A stretch of DNA of 64,000 nucleotides from Myroides odoratimimus (GTDB lineage: Bacteria; Bacteroidota; Bacteroidia; Flavobacteriales; Flavobacteriaceae), in assembly GCF_030326305.1 (NCBI RefSeq), contig NZ_JACAKB010000004.1, positions 25,519 to 89,518 on the forward strand, given 5' to 3'. The notes beneath the pieces are model-generated. The model saw nothing but the letters and a program-made list of their open reading frames with translations, ran no database searches and had not been told where the DNA came from. Made by a program: the position numbers and the translations under genes. Below are positions 52,180 to 61,703 of the stretch, in pieces. Numbering within the stretch: position 1 is the stretch's first letter; every line of letters begins with the position of its first letter.

Positions 52180-52521
52180 TTACAGGATTTCATGTATCTT
52201 TTCTGTAGGTCTTGCGATAACAGCTTTAGGGCCATTAACAACAATTGGTCTTTCAATCAGCTTTGGGTTTAAAACCATAGCTTCGATTATCTCGTCATCG
52301 CTCAATGTATTACTTCCAAAAGTATCTTTCCAAAAGGCATCTTTTGTACGAACTAAATCAATTGGATTGTAATTGAGTTTTTTTAGTATTGTCTTTACAT
52401 CATTTTCAGTAAGGTCTGCATCCAAATATTTTATAATTTTGTATGCTACGCCTTGCTCTTCCATGAAAGCAATACTTTCGCGTGATTTGCTACAACGCGG
52501 ATTGTGATAAATTGTGATCAT
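52180..52521 (-). CDS. arsC: ArsC-family reductase (thioredoxin fold)
   Basis: The 113-aa protein has the glutaredoxin-dependent arsenate reductase pattern: IYHNPRCSKSRES with the catalytic Cys12, the arginine of LIERPIVV near residue 91, and the standard length. It would reduce arsenate to arsenite with glutathione or an equivalent thiol; but many ArsC/Spx-like proteins of this size have other roles, and no ars genes are nearby. It is divergent from the CPBP protease gene with a 42-bp gap. Confidence 0.88.
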   Translation of the reverse strand: MITIYHNPRCSKSRESIAFMEEQGVAYKIIKYLDADLTENDVKTILKKLNYNPIDLVRTKDAFWKDTFGSNTLSDDEIIEAMVLNPKLIERPIVVNGPKAVIARPTEKIHEIL

Positions 52522-52563
52522 AAATAAGGAATTTTATACCAAATATAGTACATTTTTTGAGAT

Positions 52564-53469
52564 ATGGGAATTATTGAACAGTTATTGAGAATAAACAAAA
52601 GTCAGAAACTTTGGTATTATTTACCTTTTTCGTTATTTTTTTTAGGGATTATGCTCCTAAATTGGATTTCTTTAAGATATTCGGCTATATCTACTAATGA
52701 AATCATAAAAATGAATATTGATAAATTTGGTAAAAATATCAATTTTTTGATAACGATAGGGCCATTAGTTTTCATGTTTATATTTCTAATAGCTTGGGTA
52801 TTAGTAGTTCATAGGCAGAGTCTGCTAAGCCTTACTACCTCTAGAAGCAAGGTAGATTGGAAGAGAGTATTATTTGCTTTTTCTCTGTGGAGTTTTGTGA
52901 TTATAGCTTTCTTTATTTACGGGTATATAGCTTCTCCTGAAGATTATGTCTTTTCGTTTAAGCTTTGGCCTTTTTTAATATTTTTATTGTTTGCTATTAT
53001 TTTAATTCCTTTACAGACTAGTTTTGAAGAGTATTTTATGCGTTCTTATTTAATGCAAGGAATAGGTTTAGCTACTCGTAGTAGAGCAGTTGCTTTGTTT
53101 GCAACTTCTATTTTATTTGGTTTAATGCATTTAGCTAATCCTGAAGTAGAGAAGATAGGGTTTAGTATCATGATTTATTATATTGGAACAGGGTTCTTTC
53201 TTGGAATTATTACATTAATGGATGACGGGGTAGAATTAGCCTTAGGTTTTCATGCAGCGAATAACTTAATAGGAGTGCTTTTAGTTACTTCTGACTGGAC
53301 TGCTTTTCAGACAAACTCTATTTTTACCAATGTTAATTCAGAAAGTGTTATCTCTCCGTGGGAATATATTATCCAAGTCGGCGTTGTATTACCTCTAGTG
53401 ATTTTAGTCTTTGCTAGAAAGTATAAGTGGAAGAATTGGAAACATCAGTTATTTGGTAGAGTAAGATAA
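52564..53469 (+). CDS. CPBP-family intramembrane metalloprotease
   Basis: The 301-aa membrane protein has about eight helices and the three CPBP/Abi motifs: FEEYFMR (EExxxR) near residue 158, FGLMHLAN (HxxxN-type) near residue 188, and FHAANN (HxxxN-type) near residue 235. The glutamates and histidines coordinate the catalytic zinc inside the membrane. Function could be protein maturation or, as often suggested for the family, self-immunity; nothing here decides. It is followed 11 bp later by menE and 14 bp further by glsA on the same strand. Confidence 0.93.
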   Translation: MGIIEQLLRINKSQKLWYYLPFSLFFLGIMLLNWISLRYSAISTNEIIKMNIDKFGKNINFLITIGPLVFMFIFLIAWVLVVHRQSLLSLTTSRSKVDWKRVLFAFSLWSFVIIAFFIYGYIASPEDYVFSFKLWPFLIFLLFAIILIPLQTSFEEYFMRSYLMQGIGLATRSRAVALFATSILFGLMHLANPEVEKIGFSIMIYYIGTGFFLGIITLMDDGVELALGFHAANNLIGVLLVTSDWTAFQTNSIFTNVNSESVISPWEYIIQVGVVLPLVILVFARKYKWKNWKHQLFGRVR

Positions 53470-53480
53470 AAGAGTAAATT

Positions 53481-54512
53481 ATGGAATTGAATTATATACA
53501 CCCTAACTTTAAGTTGAATGGTAACACTTATACGATAGAGGAGTTGATTACATTGGCTAAAGAATGGGAACTAGGAACTCAAGAATATTTGGTTGATTTA
53601 GGAAAACTTATTATAGAATGGTTTAATACGAATGATTATGTAAGCTTGACTACATCAGGTACTACAGGACCTCCTAAAACTATACATTTAAAGAAAGAAG
53701 CTATGATTTGTTCTGCTAAAGCGACTGCTTCTTTTTTTGAAATAGCGACAGGTAGTAGTGCTCTTTTGTGTATGTCTACGAAGTTTGTCGGTGGGAAACT
53801 TATGTTTATTAGATCTTTAATTATTGGTTGGTCTTTAGATGTTAAAGAACCTACTGCAAGGCCATTAGAGCAGAATACAAAGTTATATGACTTTGTAGCG
53901 ATGGTGCCTATGCAGGTAGAAAATTCAATAGAGGAATTGAATAAGGTGAAGACTCTTATTATAGGGGGAGCAAAAGTGAACCAGAGTTTAGCAAATAAGC
54001 TAAAACAACTTACTACTAAAGTATATGAGACTTACGGTATGACAGAAACAATCACTCATATAGCTGCTAAACGAATAGGTATAGAATCTTTTTCAGTGCT
54101 TTCTCATGCGACAGTTAGTCAAGATGAAAGAGGGTGTTTAGTGATCTCTGCCCCTACTGTTAATCCGGAATTAGTTGTTACCAATGATTTAGTGGAAATT
54201 ATTAATAGTAAGGAATTTAAGTGGCTTGGAAGAGCAGATAATGTCATTAATAGCGGAGGTGTAAAACTTTTTCCTGAGCAAATAGAAGAAAAGTTGTCAA
54301 AGAGGATTCCTTATCGTTTCTTTGTGGCGAGTAAAGAAGATACTTACTTAGGTAATAAACTAGTATTAGTTATTGAAAGTGAGCAGTATACTTTACCTAA
54401 TGATATATTTGTGGAGCTTGGTAAGTACGAGAAACCTCGTGAAGTACAGTTTGTTTCTAAATTTATAGAAACTGAAACAGGCAAAATAATAAGAAAGAAG
54501 AATATTCAATAA
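53481..54512 (+). CDS. menE: AMP-dependent CoA ligase, probable O-succinylbenzoate--CoA ligase
   Basis: The 343-aa protein is a shortened adenylate-forming enzyme with the P-loop TTSGTTGPPKTIHLKK (about residues 56-70), the YETYGMTET motif (about residue 180), and WLGRADNVINSGGVKLFPEQIE (key residues GR.D..I.SGG.K..P..IE) near residue 250, with the catalytic Lys of TGKIIRKK near the end. The size and GG.K motif fit MenE of menaquinone synthesis in Flavobacteriia, but no other men gene is adjacent. Confidence 0.82.
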   Translation: MELNYIHPNFKLNGNTYTIEELITLAKEWELGTQEYLVDLGKLIIEWFNTNDYVSLTTSGTTGPPKTIHLKKEAMICSAKATASFFEIATGSSALLCMSTKFVGGKLMFIRSLIIGWSLDVKEPTARPLEQNTKLYDFVAMVPMQVENSIEELNKVKTLIIGGAKVNQSLANKLKQLTTKVYETYGMTETITHIAAKRIGIESFSVLSHATVSQDERGCLVISAPTVNPELVVTNDLVEIINSKEFKWLGRADNVINSGGVKLFPEQIEEKLSKRIPYRFFVASKEDTYLGNKLVLVIESEQYTLPNDIFVELGKYEKPREVQFVSKFIETETGKIIRKKNIQ

Positions 54513-54526
54513 ACTAGATTAATAAC

Positions 54527-55552
54527 ATGAAGAAGAATAGTGTAAGTAACATTATCCTAAGCTGGGTTGTAGCATGTTTAGTTTCTTTTGGTGGAACTGC
54601 TTATGCTAAGAAGATAATTAGAAATGGTGATAGTACCAATCTAATTACTAATGAGATGTTAGAACGTATTTTAGAGAAAAATAGAATACATGTTGGAGAA
54701 GGAAAAGTCGCAGACTATATCCCCGAACTGAGCAAGGTTAATGCCAGCGCTATCGCATTTTCTGTAGTAAAGCAGAATGGAGAAGTTGTTAATGTAGGGG
54801 ATGTATCACAGAAGTTTACGATTCAGAGTATTTCTAAAGTAATAGCGCTGATGGTAGCAGTAGAGGAGTTAGGAGAGAAAGAAGTGTTTTCTAAAGCAGG
54901 GTATTATGGAACGGACAAACCTTTTAATCATTATGCTAACTTAGAGACTAAAGGAAAGCCTCTTAATCCTTTAATGAATGCTGGTGCTATACTTACTACA
55001 GCATTATTAGGTGGAGATAATGATGAAGCATTTCAGAAGATTCTAGAGATGGTTCGTTATATCACGAAGAACGACGCAATAGGTTATAGTCATTCTGTAT
55101 ATATGTCTGAGAGAGAAACAGGACATAGAAACAGAGGTATATTCCATCTATTAAAGAATAATGGTCTAATCGAAGGAGAAGAGAATAGATTAGATAATTA
55201 TTTTAAACAATGTTCTATAGAAGTTACAGCAGAAGATTTAGCTAAGATTGGTTATTTCTTTGCTAATCAGTGTACTCGTTTTGATGGAGATACGAAGTAT
55301 AAAAACTCGGAGATGTCTAAGTTAGTACAGTCACAGATGTTAATTGCAGGGATGTATGAATTTAGTGGAGAGTATGCTCGTACAGTAGGTTTGCCTAGTA
55401 AGTCTGGAGTAGGAGGAGGTATCGTTGTTTCTGTGCCAAATAGAATCGGAATAGGGACTTTCAGCCCTGGATTAGATACACAGGGTAACTCTGTAGTAGG
55501 ATACCACATGATCTTAGATTTAGTAAATGAATTAAACCTAAGTATCTTTTAA
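54527..55552 (+). CDS. glsA: Exported glutaminase
   Basis: The 341-aa protein hydrolyses glutamine to glutamate and ammonia. It has a signal peptide (hydrophobic residues about 9-25, ending AYAKK), then the serine beta-lactamase-like fold: the nucleophile Ser101 and Lys104 in FTIQSISKV, NPLMNAGAI near residue 145, and SGVGGGIV near residue 297. Glutaminases of this type are usually cytosolic, so the clear signal is notable and points to a periplasmic enzyme. It is the last gene of the CPBP-menE-glsA unit. Confidence 0.95.
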   Translation: MKKNSVSNIILSWVVACLVSFGGTAYAKKIIRNGDSTNLITNEMLERILEKNRIHVGEGKVADYIPELSKVNASAIAFSVVKQNGEVVNVGDVSQKFTIQSISKVIALMVAVEELGEKEVFSKAGYYGTDKPFNHYANLETKGKPLNPLMNAGAILTTALLGGDNDEAFQKILEMVRYITKNDAIGYSHSVYMSERETGHRNRGIFHLLKNNGLIEGEENRLDNYFKQCSIEVTAEDLAKIGYFFANQCTRFDGDTKYKNSEMSKLVQSQMLIAGMYEFSGEYARTVGLPSKSGVGGGIVVSVPNRIGIGTFSPGLDTQGNSVVGYHMILDLVNELNLSIF

Positions 55553-55577
55553 TAGATAAGAATAGTACTTATAAATA

Positions 55578-55607
55578 GAAAAAGCCAACTGATAACAGTT
55601 GGCTTTC
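55578..55607. terminator. Terminator between glsA and ndk
   Basis: AAAGCCAACTG/CAGTTGGCTTT stem with a short loop, followed by a T-rich run, between converging genes. Confidence 0.82.
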
Positions 55608-55640
55608 TTTTTGGGTGCAAATATAATCTATTGCAAATTC

Positions 55641-56060
55641 TTAGAATTGCTCTCTTCCTGAGAAGTGGAAAGCAGACTCGATAGCAGCGTTCTCGTCGCT
55701 ATCAGATCCGTGTACTGCATTTTCACCAATTGATTTTGCATATTTTTTACGGATAGTACCTTCAGCAGCTTCAGCTGGGTTAGTAGCACCGATTAATTTT
55801 CTGAAATCTTCTACAGCGTTCTCTTTTTCTAAGATAGCTGCTACGATTGGACCTCTAGACATGAATTCAACTAATTCTCCATAGAAAGGTCTTTCACTGT
55901 GTACTTCATAGAATTTTTGAGCATCTCTTACAGTTAATTGAGTTAACTTCATAGATACGATTTTAAATCCTCCTTCAGTAATCATGTTGATGATTCCACC
56001 GATATTACCTGCTTCTACAGCATCAGGTTTAATCATTGTAAAAGTTCTGTTCGTTGCCAT
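55641..56060 (-). CDS. ndk: Nucleoside diphosphate kinase
   Basis: The 139-aa enzyme equilibrates NTP and NDP pools through a phospho-histidine in NAVHGSDS (about residue 117). The start [13 protein letters not shown], the GP.VAAILE.ENAV..FRKL.GATNP segment and the ESAFHF end are all standard. Length normal. It starts a single-gene unit; pncB lies upstream on the same strand after an 88-bp gap. Confidence 0.97.
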   Translation of the reverse strand: MATNRTFTMIKPDAVEAGNIGGIINMITEGGFKIVSMKLTQLTVRDAQKFYEVHSERPFYGELVEFMSRGPIVAAILEKENAVEDFRKLIGATNPAEAAEGTIRKKYAKSIGENAVHGSDSDENAAIESAFHFSGREQF

Positions 56061-56148
56061 TATTCTTAAATTTAATTTATTGCAAAAATAGTCTTTTAAA
56101 TATTACAAAAGTGATAATATTTATAAAAAAGTGTGGTTTTAATCACTT

Positions 56149-57345
56149 TTATTTAGAAACAGGAATCTCTAATAATCTCTGCGCTAATTCTATCATCTCT
56201 GGAGTTCCTGTGTGCTTTTTAGGCTCATCAGATAGTTTCACTACATCTGTCCAATATCCTCCTTCTGGAAGAGCCTGAGACATCTTGATTACGATATTCA
56301 TAGCATCTAATCCTACATCATTAGTAAAGTCTGTACCGATACCAAATGACATTCCTATTCTTCCTTTGCAGTGATTAGCGATGCGCTCTACTTTTTCAGG
56401 ATTTAATCCATCAGAGAAGATAATTGTCTTCTGAGTAGGGTCTATATTTAATGATTTATAGTGTGCGATAACTTGATCGGCGAAGTCTAGTGGATCTCCA
56501 CTATCATGTCTAACCCCATCAAATAACTTAGCAAACTTCTTATCAAACTGTTCAAAGAAAACTTTACTCGTATAGGTATCGGTTAACGCGATTCCTAGAT
56601 CTCCTCTATAAGTGTCTACCCAATGTTCTAACCCCATTGAGTTTGCCATTTTAAAACCATACTTAGCTGCGTGGAACATAAACCATTCGTGAGCATGTGT
56701 TCCGATTGGTTTAGTGTTATACTTCATCGCTAAGTGTACATTACTCGTCCCGATGAAGCTACCGTCGCCATATTGTTTTAAAGTATCCACTACTAGTTGA
56801 TGTACTGCATAAGAGTGTCTTCTTCTAGTACCGAATTCAGCAATAGTAATCCCTAATTCTTTGTATTTCTCTATTTTGTTACGCGTATTCGCAATAACCT
56901 TTTCAGAAGAGTCTCTTTCAGAATTAGTCATTTTATAATATAGCTCACAGATAATAGACATTAGAGGTACCTCCCATAAGATAGTTCTATACCAATATCC
57001 TTTGATATGTACTTCTAGATCTTGCCCATCTTGTGATATTTCTATTTCTGACGGATCATAGTGATACCCTTGTAAGAAGTCTAGATAAGTAGGGTCTAAG
57101 TAAGGACAAGTCTTTTCTAAGAATATCTTCTCTGCTTTTGTTAGTTTTAGTTTTGCCATTTCGTCTACAGCAGAGCGCAACGCTTCAGCAAAACCTGGGG
57201 GGTATTTATGTTGTCCTCTATTGATAAAGATATAGGACGCTTTAGCATAAGGGAATTGTTTAATAGCAGCGTACTGCATCGTAAACTTATAGAAATCGTT
57301 ATCTAATATAGATACGATAACTTGGTTAGTGTTCATTGCTTCCAT
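56149..57345 (-). CDS. pncB: Nicotinate phosphoribosyltransferase
   Basis: The 398-aa enzyme forms nicotinate mononucleotide from nicotinate and PRPP in NAD salvage. Motifs include the N-terminal NDFYKFTMQYA, the catalytic-loop IAEFGTRRRHSY (about residue 170) with the phosphorylatable His a short way on in GTHAHEWFM (about residue 217), and HDSGDP (about residue 280). An ATG three codons downstream (57336) is an equally possible start. It lies 6 bp after the DUF2971 gene. Confidence 0.96.
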   Translation of the reverse strand: MEAMNTNQVIVSILDNDFYKFTMQYAAIKQFPYAKASYIFINRGQHKYPPGFAEALRSAVDEMAKLKLTKAEKIFLEKTCPYLDPTYLDFLQGYHYDPSEIEISQDGQDLEVHIKGYWYRTILWEVPLMSIICELYYKMTNSERDSSEKVIANTRNKIEKYKELGITIAEFGTRRRHSYAVHQLVVDTLKQYGDGSFIGTSNVHLAMKYNTKPIGTHAHEWFMFHAAKYGFKMANSMGLEHWVDTYRGDLGIALTDTYTSKVFFEQFDKKFAKLFDGVRHDSGDPLDFADQVIAHYKSLNIDPTQKTIIFSDGLNPEKVERIANHCKGRIGMSFGIGTDFTNDVGLDAMNIVIKMSQALPEGGYWTDVVKLSDEPKKHTGTPEMIELAQRLLEIPVSK

Positions 57346-57351
57346 AGTTTT

Positions 57352-58053
57352 TTAGATTAATATATCACTTTCTAAGTCAGATTTCTCCACATGAAATTTG
57401 AAGTTTAACTTATGCATTAGCTCTAATACTAAGTTTTTGTACCAATTCTCTGACTTAGGATGAATATAAATTTTTTCTATTAATTGTTCGATATCCACAT
57501 GTATTTTAATGCCCTCATTGACTTCTATACCCAGAGGGCTAACATCTGAGATAATACGAACCTCTTTTTCGTATTGAAAACTTTGTCTTTTGAACAAGAA
57601 TGGAAAGAACTCATCGTCAAAAGGAATAAACTCTCTTTTGTAATCAATGTAGTTTACTTCTCCTATGTATTGGTCTATTCGGTTTTCTACAGAGACCGCT
57701 TTTTGCAGTCGTTCTAGAGTAGATTGAATAGCGATACCTTCTTTGTTTTTTGTGAATATCTGCCACATTGCGAAAGACTCACATTCATTAAGGTGCCAAC
57801 TACTGATGACTATATTCTTTCTTTTCTGTTTATAGTGCTGTAAGAAGTCAGGATTGTCTTGACTGATTCTTTTTATCTCTTCAAAAGTTGGCTCGCTAAA
57901 TGTCCCTTCATATTGATCTTCAAATTTGTCAGATCTAGACATGAATAGTTTATTAGACAGTAATAAATCTAAAAACTTAGATAAGTCTAAGTACTTCCAT
58001 ACAACAGTATTCGGATCGCTAGGGAGTGTTATATTTTTACCGTCTTTATACAT
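57352..58053 (-). CDS. DUF2971 family protein
   Basis: The 233-aa protein has the pattern of DUF2971: VVWKYLDLSKFLDLLLSNKLFMSRSDKFEDQYEG near the start (key residues YL...F.....L...S...FND..E), ESFAMWQIF in the middle and KEVRII near residue 180. Function is not established; related proteins occur both alone and in defence-associated neighbourhoods. Here it fills a gap of a few bases between msbA (upstream on this strand) and pncB, so it looks like an ordinary operon member. No signal or membrane helix. Confidence 0.85.
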   Translation of the reverse strand: MYKDGKNITLPSDPNTVVWKYLDLSKFLDLLLSNKLFMSRSDKFEDQYEGTFSEPTFEEIKRISQDNPDFLQHYKQKRKNIVISSWHLNECESFAMWQIFTKNKEGIAIQSTLERLQKAVSVENRIDQYIGEVNYIDYKREFIPFDDEFFPFLFKRQSFQYEKEVRIISDVSPLGIEVNEGIKIHVDIEQLIEKIYIHPKSENWYKNLVLELMHKLNFKFHVEKSDLESDILI

Positions 58054-59883
58054 TTATTCTAATGATTGTAGTGAAACTAATTTAGAGTAAGTACCATTTA
58101 ACTGGATTAGCTCTTCATGAGTACCTTGTTCTACTATTTTACCTTTTTGCATGACTACGATTAAGTCTGCTTTTTGGATTGTAGATAGACGGTGAGCGAT
58201 GATAATAGACGTTCTATTTTGCATCATATTGTCTAGTGCTACCTGTACTAGTTTTTCGCTTTCTGTATCTAATGCAGACGTCGCTTCGTCTAATATCATG
58301 ATTGGAGGATTCTTAAGCACTGCTCTTGCGATAGACAGACGTTGTTTCTGTCCTCCAGATAATTTATTTCCAGCATCCCCAATATTGGTATCTATACCAT
58401 GAGGTAGATCTTTGACGAACTCGTACGCATTAGCTATTTTAAGCGCTTGCATGATTTCTTCATCTGTAGCATCTTCTTTACCTAGCTTAAGATTGTTCTT
58501 GATCGTATCATTGAATAAGATACTATCCTGAGTTACTAGTCCGATAAGATCACGTAGGTCGCTCAGCTCTAAGTTACGAATATCTTCGTTATCTATTTTA
58601 ATTGCTCCTTCATTGATATCCCAGAATCGAGTTAATAAGTTTGCTATCGTACTCTTACCACTACCAGACTGACCGACTAGCGCTACAGATTTTCCTTTTG
58701 GCACTGTGAGAGTAAAATCTTTTAATACGTACTCTTCTTCGTATTTAAACGAGATATTATCTACCTCTATTTTATCCTCGAAGCTAGACTTCGCTATTGC
58801 ATTTTCTTTGCTTTCGATAGGATTATTTTCTTCTAATACCTGTAACACGCGCTCTGCAGCAGCATTACCACGTTTTAATGAGTACGAAGCCTTAGACATA
58901 GCCTTAGCAGGTGTAAGGATATTATAAGCCATACCGATATAGGCAATAAATGAAGCACTAGTTAATGTTCCCTCTCCTAGTACTAGATGACCTCCGTATA
59001 CTAATAATACAGCGATAGTCACGATACCTAAGAATTCACTAAGTGGAGAAGAAAGGTTCTGGCGGTTAAGGATTTTATTGTTTAAGTCGTAGAATGACAT
59101 TGTAGAATCTTGAAATTTATCATTAAATGTCTTCTCTGAGTTAAAGCTTTTGATCACTTTTAGACCAGATAGAGACTCTTCTATGATAGATAAGAAGTAC
59201 CCTTGTTCTTCAGAAGCCTTTTGTGAACTTTTCTTTAATGATTTACCTACTTTAGAAATGATAATCCCTGATATAGGAACAAATATAAATACGAATATGG
59301 TCAACTCAGTACTTATCATAAACATAGCTACAATTGTAAATACGATAGTTAACGGCTCTCTAACTAATACCTCTAAGATCGATAAGAATGAGTGTTGTAT
59401 CTCTAGTACATCAGAAGTGATTCGAGAAATCACATCCCCTTTTCTTTTTTCAGAGAAGAATGATAGAGGTAATTCTAATGACTTTTTATACATCGCATTA
59501 CGAATGTCTTTTAATACCCCATTTCTCAGGAAGGTAATAAAGTACATTGCCCAGTAGTTGAACAAGTTCTTTAGTAAGAATAAAGATATAATAAGTGCAG
59601 CCATTACCATCAACGTATTCTGAGCTCCGTGTTCATCAGAATACATTGTGATGAAGTAAGACATATATTGTTCTAAATACTCTTTAACAGATGTTATTCC
59701 TTGATAAACTGGCTTTTCAGTTATTTTTTCACCAGTGTGAAAAAGCACTGTCAACATCGGGATCAATGCCACAAAAGATAGCGCACTGAATAAAGCGTAT
59801 AGGATATTAAAAAAAATGTTTAGATAGGCATAAGACTTATATGGCTTAGCGAAGTATATTATCTTCTTAAAGTATTCGTTCAT
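58054..59883 (-). CDS. Lipid A export ATP-binding/permease protein (MsbA-like)
   Basis: The 609-aa protein is a half-size ABC exporter: six membrane helices in the first 330 residues, then an ATPase domain with Walker A GQSGSGKST (about residue 405), signature LSGGQKQR, Walker B IMILDEATSALD and the H-loop IAHRLST. It resembles MsbA, which flips lipid A-core, and is the only ABC exporter in the window; lptG at 5410 would act later in the same route. A multidrug-type function cannot be excluded. It runs directly into DUF2971 (zero-base gap). Confidence 0.9.
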   Translation of the reverse strand: MNEYFKKIIYFAKPYKSYAYLNIFFNILYALFSALSFVALIPMLTVLFHTGEKITEKPVYQGITSVKEYLEQYMSYFITMYSDEHGAQNTLMVMAALIISLFLLKNLFNYWAMYFITFLRNGVLKDIRNAMYKKSLELPLSFFSEKRKGDVISRITSDVLEIQHSFLSILEVLVREPLTIVFTIVAMFMISTELTIFVFIFVPISGIIISKVGKSLKKSSQKASEEQGYFLSIIEESLSGLKVIKSFNSEKTFNDKFQDSTMSFYDLNNKILNRQNLSSPLSEFLGIVTIAVLLVYGGHLVLGEGTLTSASFIAYIGMAYNILTPAKAMSKASYSLKRGNAAAERVLQVLEENNPIESKENAIAKSSFEDKIEVDNISFKYEEEYVLKDFTLTVPKGKSVALVGQSGSGKSTIANLLTRFWDINEGAIKIDNEDIRNLELSDLRDLIGLVTQDSILFNDTIKNNLKLGKEDATDEEIMQALKIANAYEFVKDLPHGIDTNIGDAGNKLSGGQKQRLSIARAVLKNPPIMILDEATSALDTESEKLVQVALDNMMQNRTSIIIAHRLSTIQKADLIVVMQKGKIVEQGTHEELIQLNGTYSKLVSLQSLE

Positions 59884-59917
59884 ATTTGTTATAATGTAAA
59901 AAGCAAAAATAAAGAAA

Positions 59918-59943
59918 AAAAGACTGGTATCACTACCAGTCTT
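59918..59943 (-). terminator. Terminator of the phosphohexomutase gene
   Basis: Stem AAGACTGGTA/TACCAGTCTT with 4-base loop; on the minus strand a T-run follows, 11 bases after the stop. Confidence 0.8.
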
Positions 59944-59954
59944 TCTTATATGTT

Positions 59955-61682
59955 TTAATTCAACTTCATTTCGTTGATGATATCTTGAATTTTTTGGTCT
60001 AATACTTTCTCCGTTGCCTTTACTTCAGCTATATCGTGTAATGGTTCGTTTACACTAAAGTAGAATTTAATCTTCGGTTCAGTACCACTAGGGCGAGCAG
60101 CTATCTTAGTACCATCTTCTAGATAATAGATTAGTACATTAGATTTAGGTACGTGGATAGGCTCTATCTCATTAGTGAATAAGTTCTTCGCTTCACTAGA
60201 CTGATAGTCTTCTACACATACTACTCTCTGTCCGATGATTTCAGTAAGTGGATTTTGTCTTAGCTCAATCATCATTTGTTTAATCTCTTCAGCTCCAGAA
60301 ATTCCTTTTTTCACTAGAGAAATAAGGTATTCTTTATAGAACTTATTGTCGATATATAGATTCATTAACTCTTTATAGAAAGAACTACCCGCTGCTTTAG
60401 CTACAGCTGCGATCTCACATACTAATAAAGCAGAGGCAACAGCATCTTTATCACGTACAGCATCACCTACCATATATCCAAAACTCTCTTCACCACCACC
60501 GATAAATTTCTGAGTAGGACATTCATTGATAAACTTAGCTATCCATTTAAATCCTGTCAATCCTACTTTACACTCTACACCATAGCTTTCTGCTAAGTCT
60601 AGCATCATAGGAGTAGAAACGATAGTAGAACCAATAAATTCATTCCCTTTAAAACCGATATTGCGCTTGTACTGTTCTAGTAAGAAACCTGTCATCATCA
60701 CCATTGTTTGGTTACCATTTAACAGAATCATATTACCATCTAGGTCACGTACACCTATACCGATACGGTCAGAATCAGGGTCTGTACCGATAACGATATC
60801 TGCACCTGTCTCATCTGCTAACTGAAGTGCCATAGTCAATGCTTCTGGTTCTTCAGGATTAGGAGATTTTACAGTAGGGAAGTCCCCATCTGGTTCTGCT
60901 TGTTCTTTTACGATGAATACATTCTTATATCCAGCAGCTTCGAATGCTCTAGGGATAAGTTTGATAGAAGTACCGTGTAGGGAAGTATACGCTATTTTTA
61001 ATTGATCTTTTACAGACTGTGGAGTATCAAAGCTTGCATTCTCTACAGTAGATTGGATAAACGCAGCATCTAGCTCTTCTCCTACATAAGTGATCAAGTT
61101 ATCATCCCCTTTGAAGTTTACTTCGTTATAAGTTAACTTGTTGATTTCGTCTATAACAGCCGCATCATTAGGAGGAACGATTTGTCCACCATCTTGCCAG
61201 TATACTTTATATCCATTATATTCTGGTGGGTTGTGTGATGCAGTTAATACGATACCTGCATTACATCCGTAGTGTCTTACTGCAAAAGATAACTCAGGAG
61301 TAGGACGCATCTCTGCGAATAAGTATACTTTAATACCGTTAGCTGTGAATACATCAGCTACTACTTTCGCTAGCTCTTGACTGTTGTGACGACAGTCAAA
61401 GTTGATAGCTACTTTCCATTCTTGGCTAGGGAATGATTGTTTGATATAATTTGATAATCCTTGTGTGTTTTTTCCTAGTGTATATTTGTTGATACGATTT
61501 GTACCAATCCCCATTATACCACGCATACCTCCTGTACCGAACTCTAAGTTTTTATAAAAACTGTCTTTAAGAGTTGCAGGGTCAGTATCCATCATTTTTT
61601 GAACAGAAGCCTGTGTTTCAGCATCAAATGGTTCTTTTAACCACAATTCTGCTTTTGCTAAGATTTCTTTTTCTATTTGCAT
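59955..61682 (-). CDS. Phospho-sugar mutase (phosphoglucomutase/phosphomannomutase)
   Basis: The 575-aa enzyme belongs to the alpha-D-phosphohexomutase superfamily. The phospho-serine loop is LTASHNPPEYNGYK (about residue 142), the metal loop GTDPDSDRIG is near residue 300, the sugar-binding loop GGEESFG near residue 385, and the phosphate-binding RPSGTEPKIK near residue 530. Length and motifs match the long PGM2-like group that interconverts glucose-1- and glucose-6-phosphate, possibly also deoxyribose phosphates. It is followed 71 bp later by msbA and preceded by the GT2 gene (21-bp gap). Confidence 0.95.
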   Translation of the reverse strand: MQIEKEILAKAELWLKEPFDAETQASVQKMMDTDPATLKDSFYKNLEFGTGGMRGIMGIGTNRINKYTLGKNTQGLSNYIKQSFPSQEWKVAINFDCRHNSQELAKVVADVFTANGIKVYLFAEMRPTPELSFAVRHYGCNAGIVLTASHNPPEYNGYKVYWQDGGQIVPPNDAAVIDEINKLTYNEVNFKGDDNLITYVGEELDAAFIQSTVENASFDTPQSVKDQLKIAYTSLHGTSIKLIPRAFEAAGYKNVFIVKEQAEPDGDFPTVKSPNPEEPEALTMALQLADETGADIVIGTDPDSDRIGIGVRDLDGNMILLNGNQTMVMMTGFLLEQYKRNIGFKGNEFIGSTIVSTPMMLDLAESYGVECKVGLTGFKWIAKFINECPTQKFIGGGEESFGYMVGDAVRDKDAVASALLVCEIAAVAKAAGSSFYKELMNLYIDNKFYKEYLISLVKKGISGAEEIKQMMIELRQNPLTEIIGQRVVCVEDYQSSEAKNLFTNEIEPIHVPKSNVLIYYLEDGTKIAARPSGTEPKIKFYFSVNEPLHDIAEVKATEKVLDQKIQDIINEMKLN

Positions 61683-61703
61683 AATATTGATATTTAGTGT
61701 GGA

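Noticed and set aside
52564-53469. CPBP (Abi) protease as a bacteriocin-immunity or phage-abortive locus
   Set aside because: The family name suggests this, but the neighbours are menE and glsA and no bacteriocin or phage genes are seen.
57352-58053. DUF2971 gene as a possible defence-system component
   Set aside because: Relatives can occur in defence neighbourhoods, but here it is packed between msbA and pncB with no nuclease, toxin, reverse transcriptase or other defence gene near.
59150-59557. 135-codon frame opposite the MsbA-like gene
   Set aside because: Antisense shadow of a clear ABC exporter gene with no independent promoter or motif.
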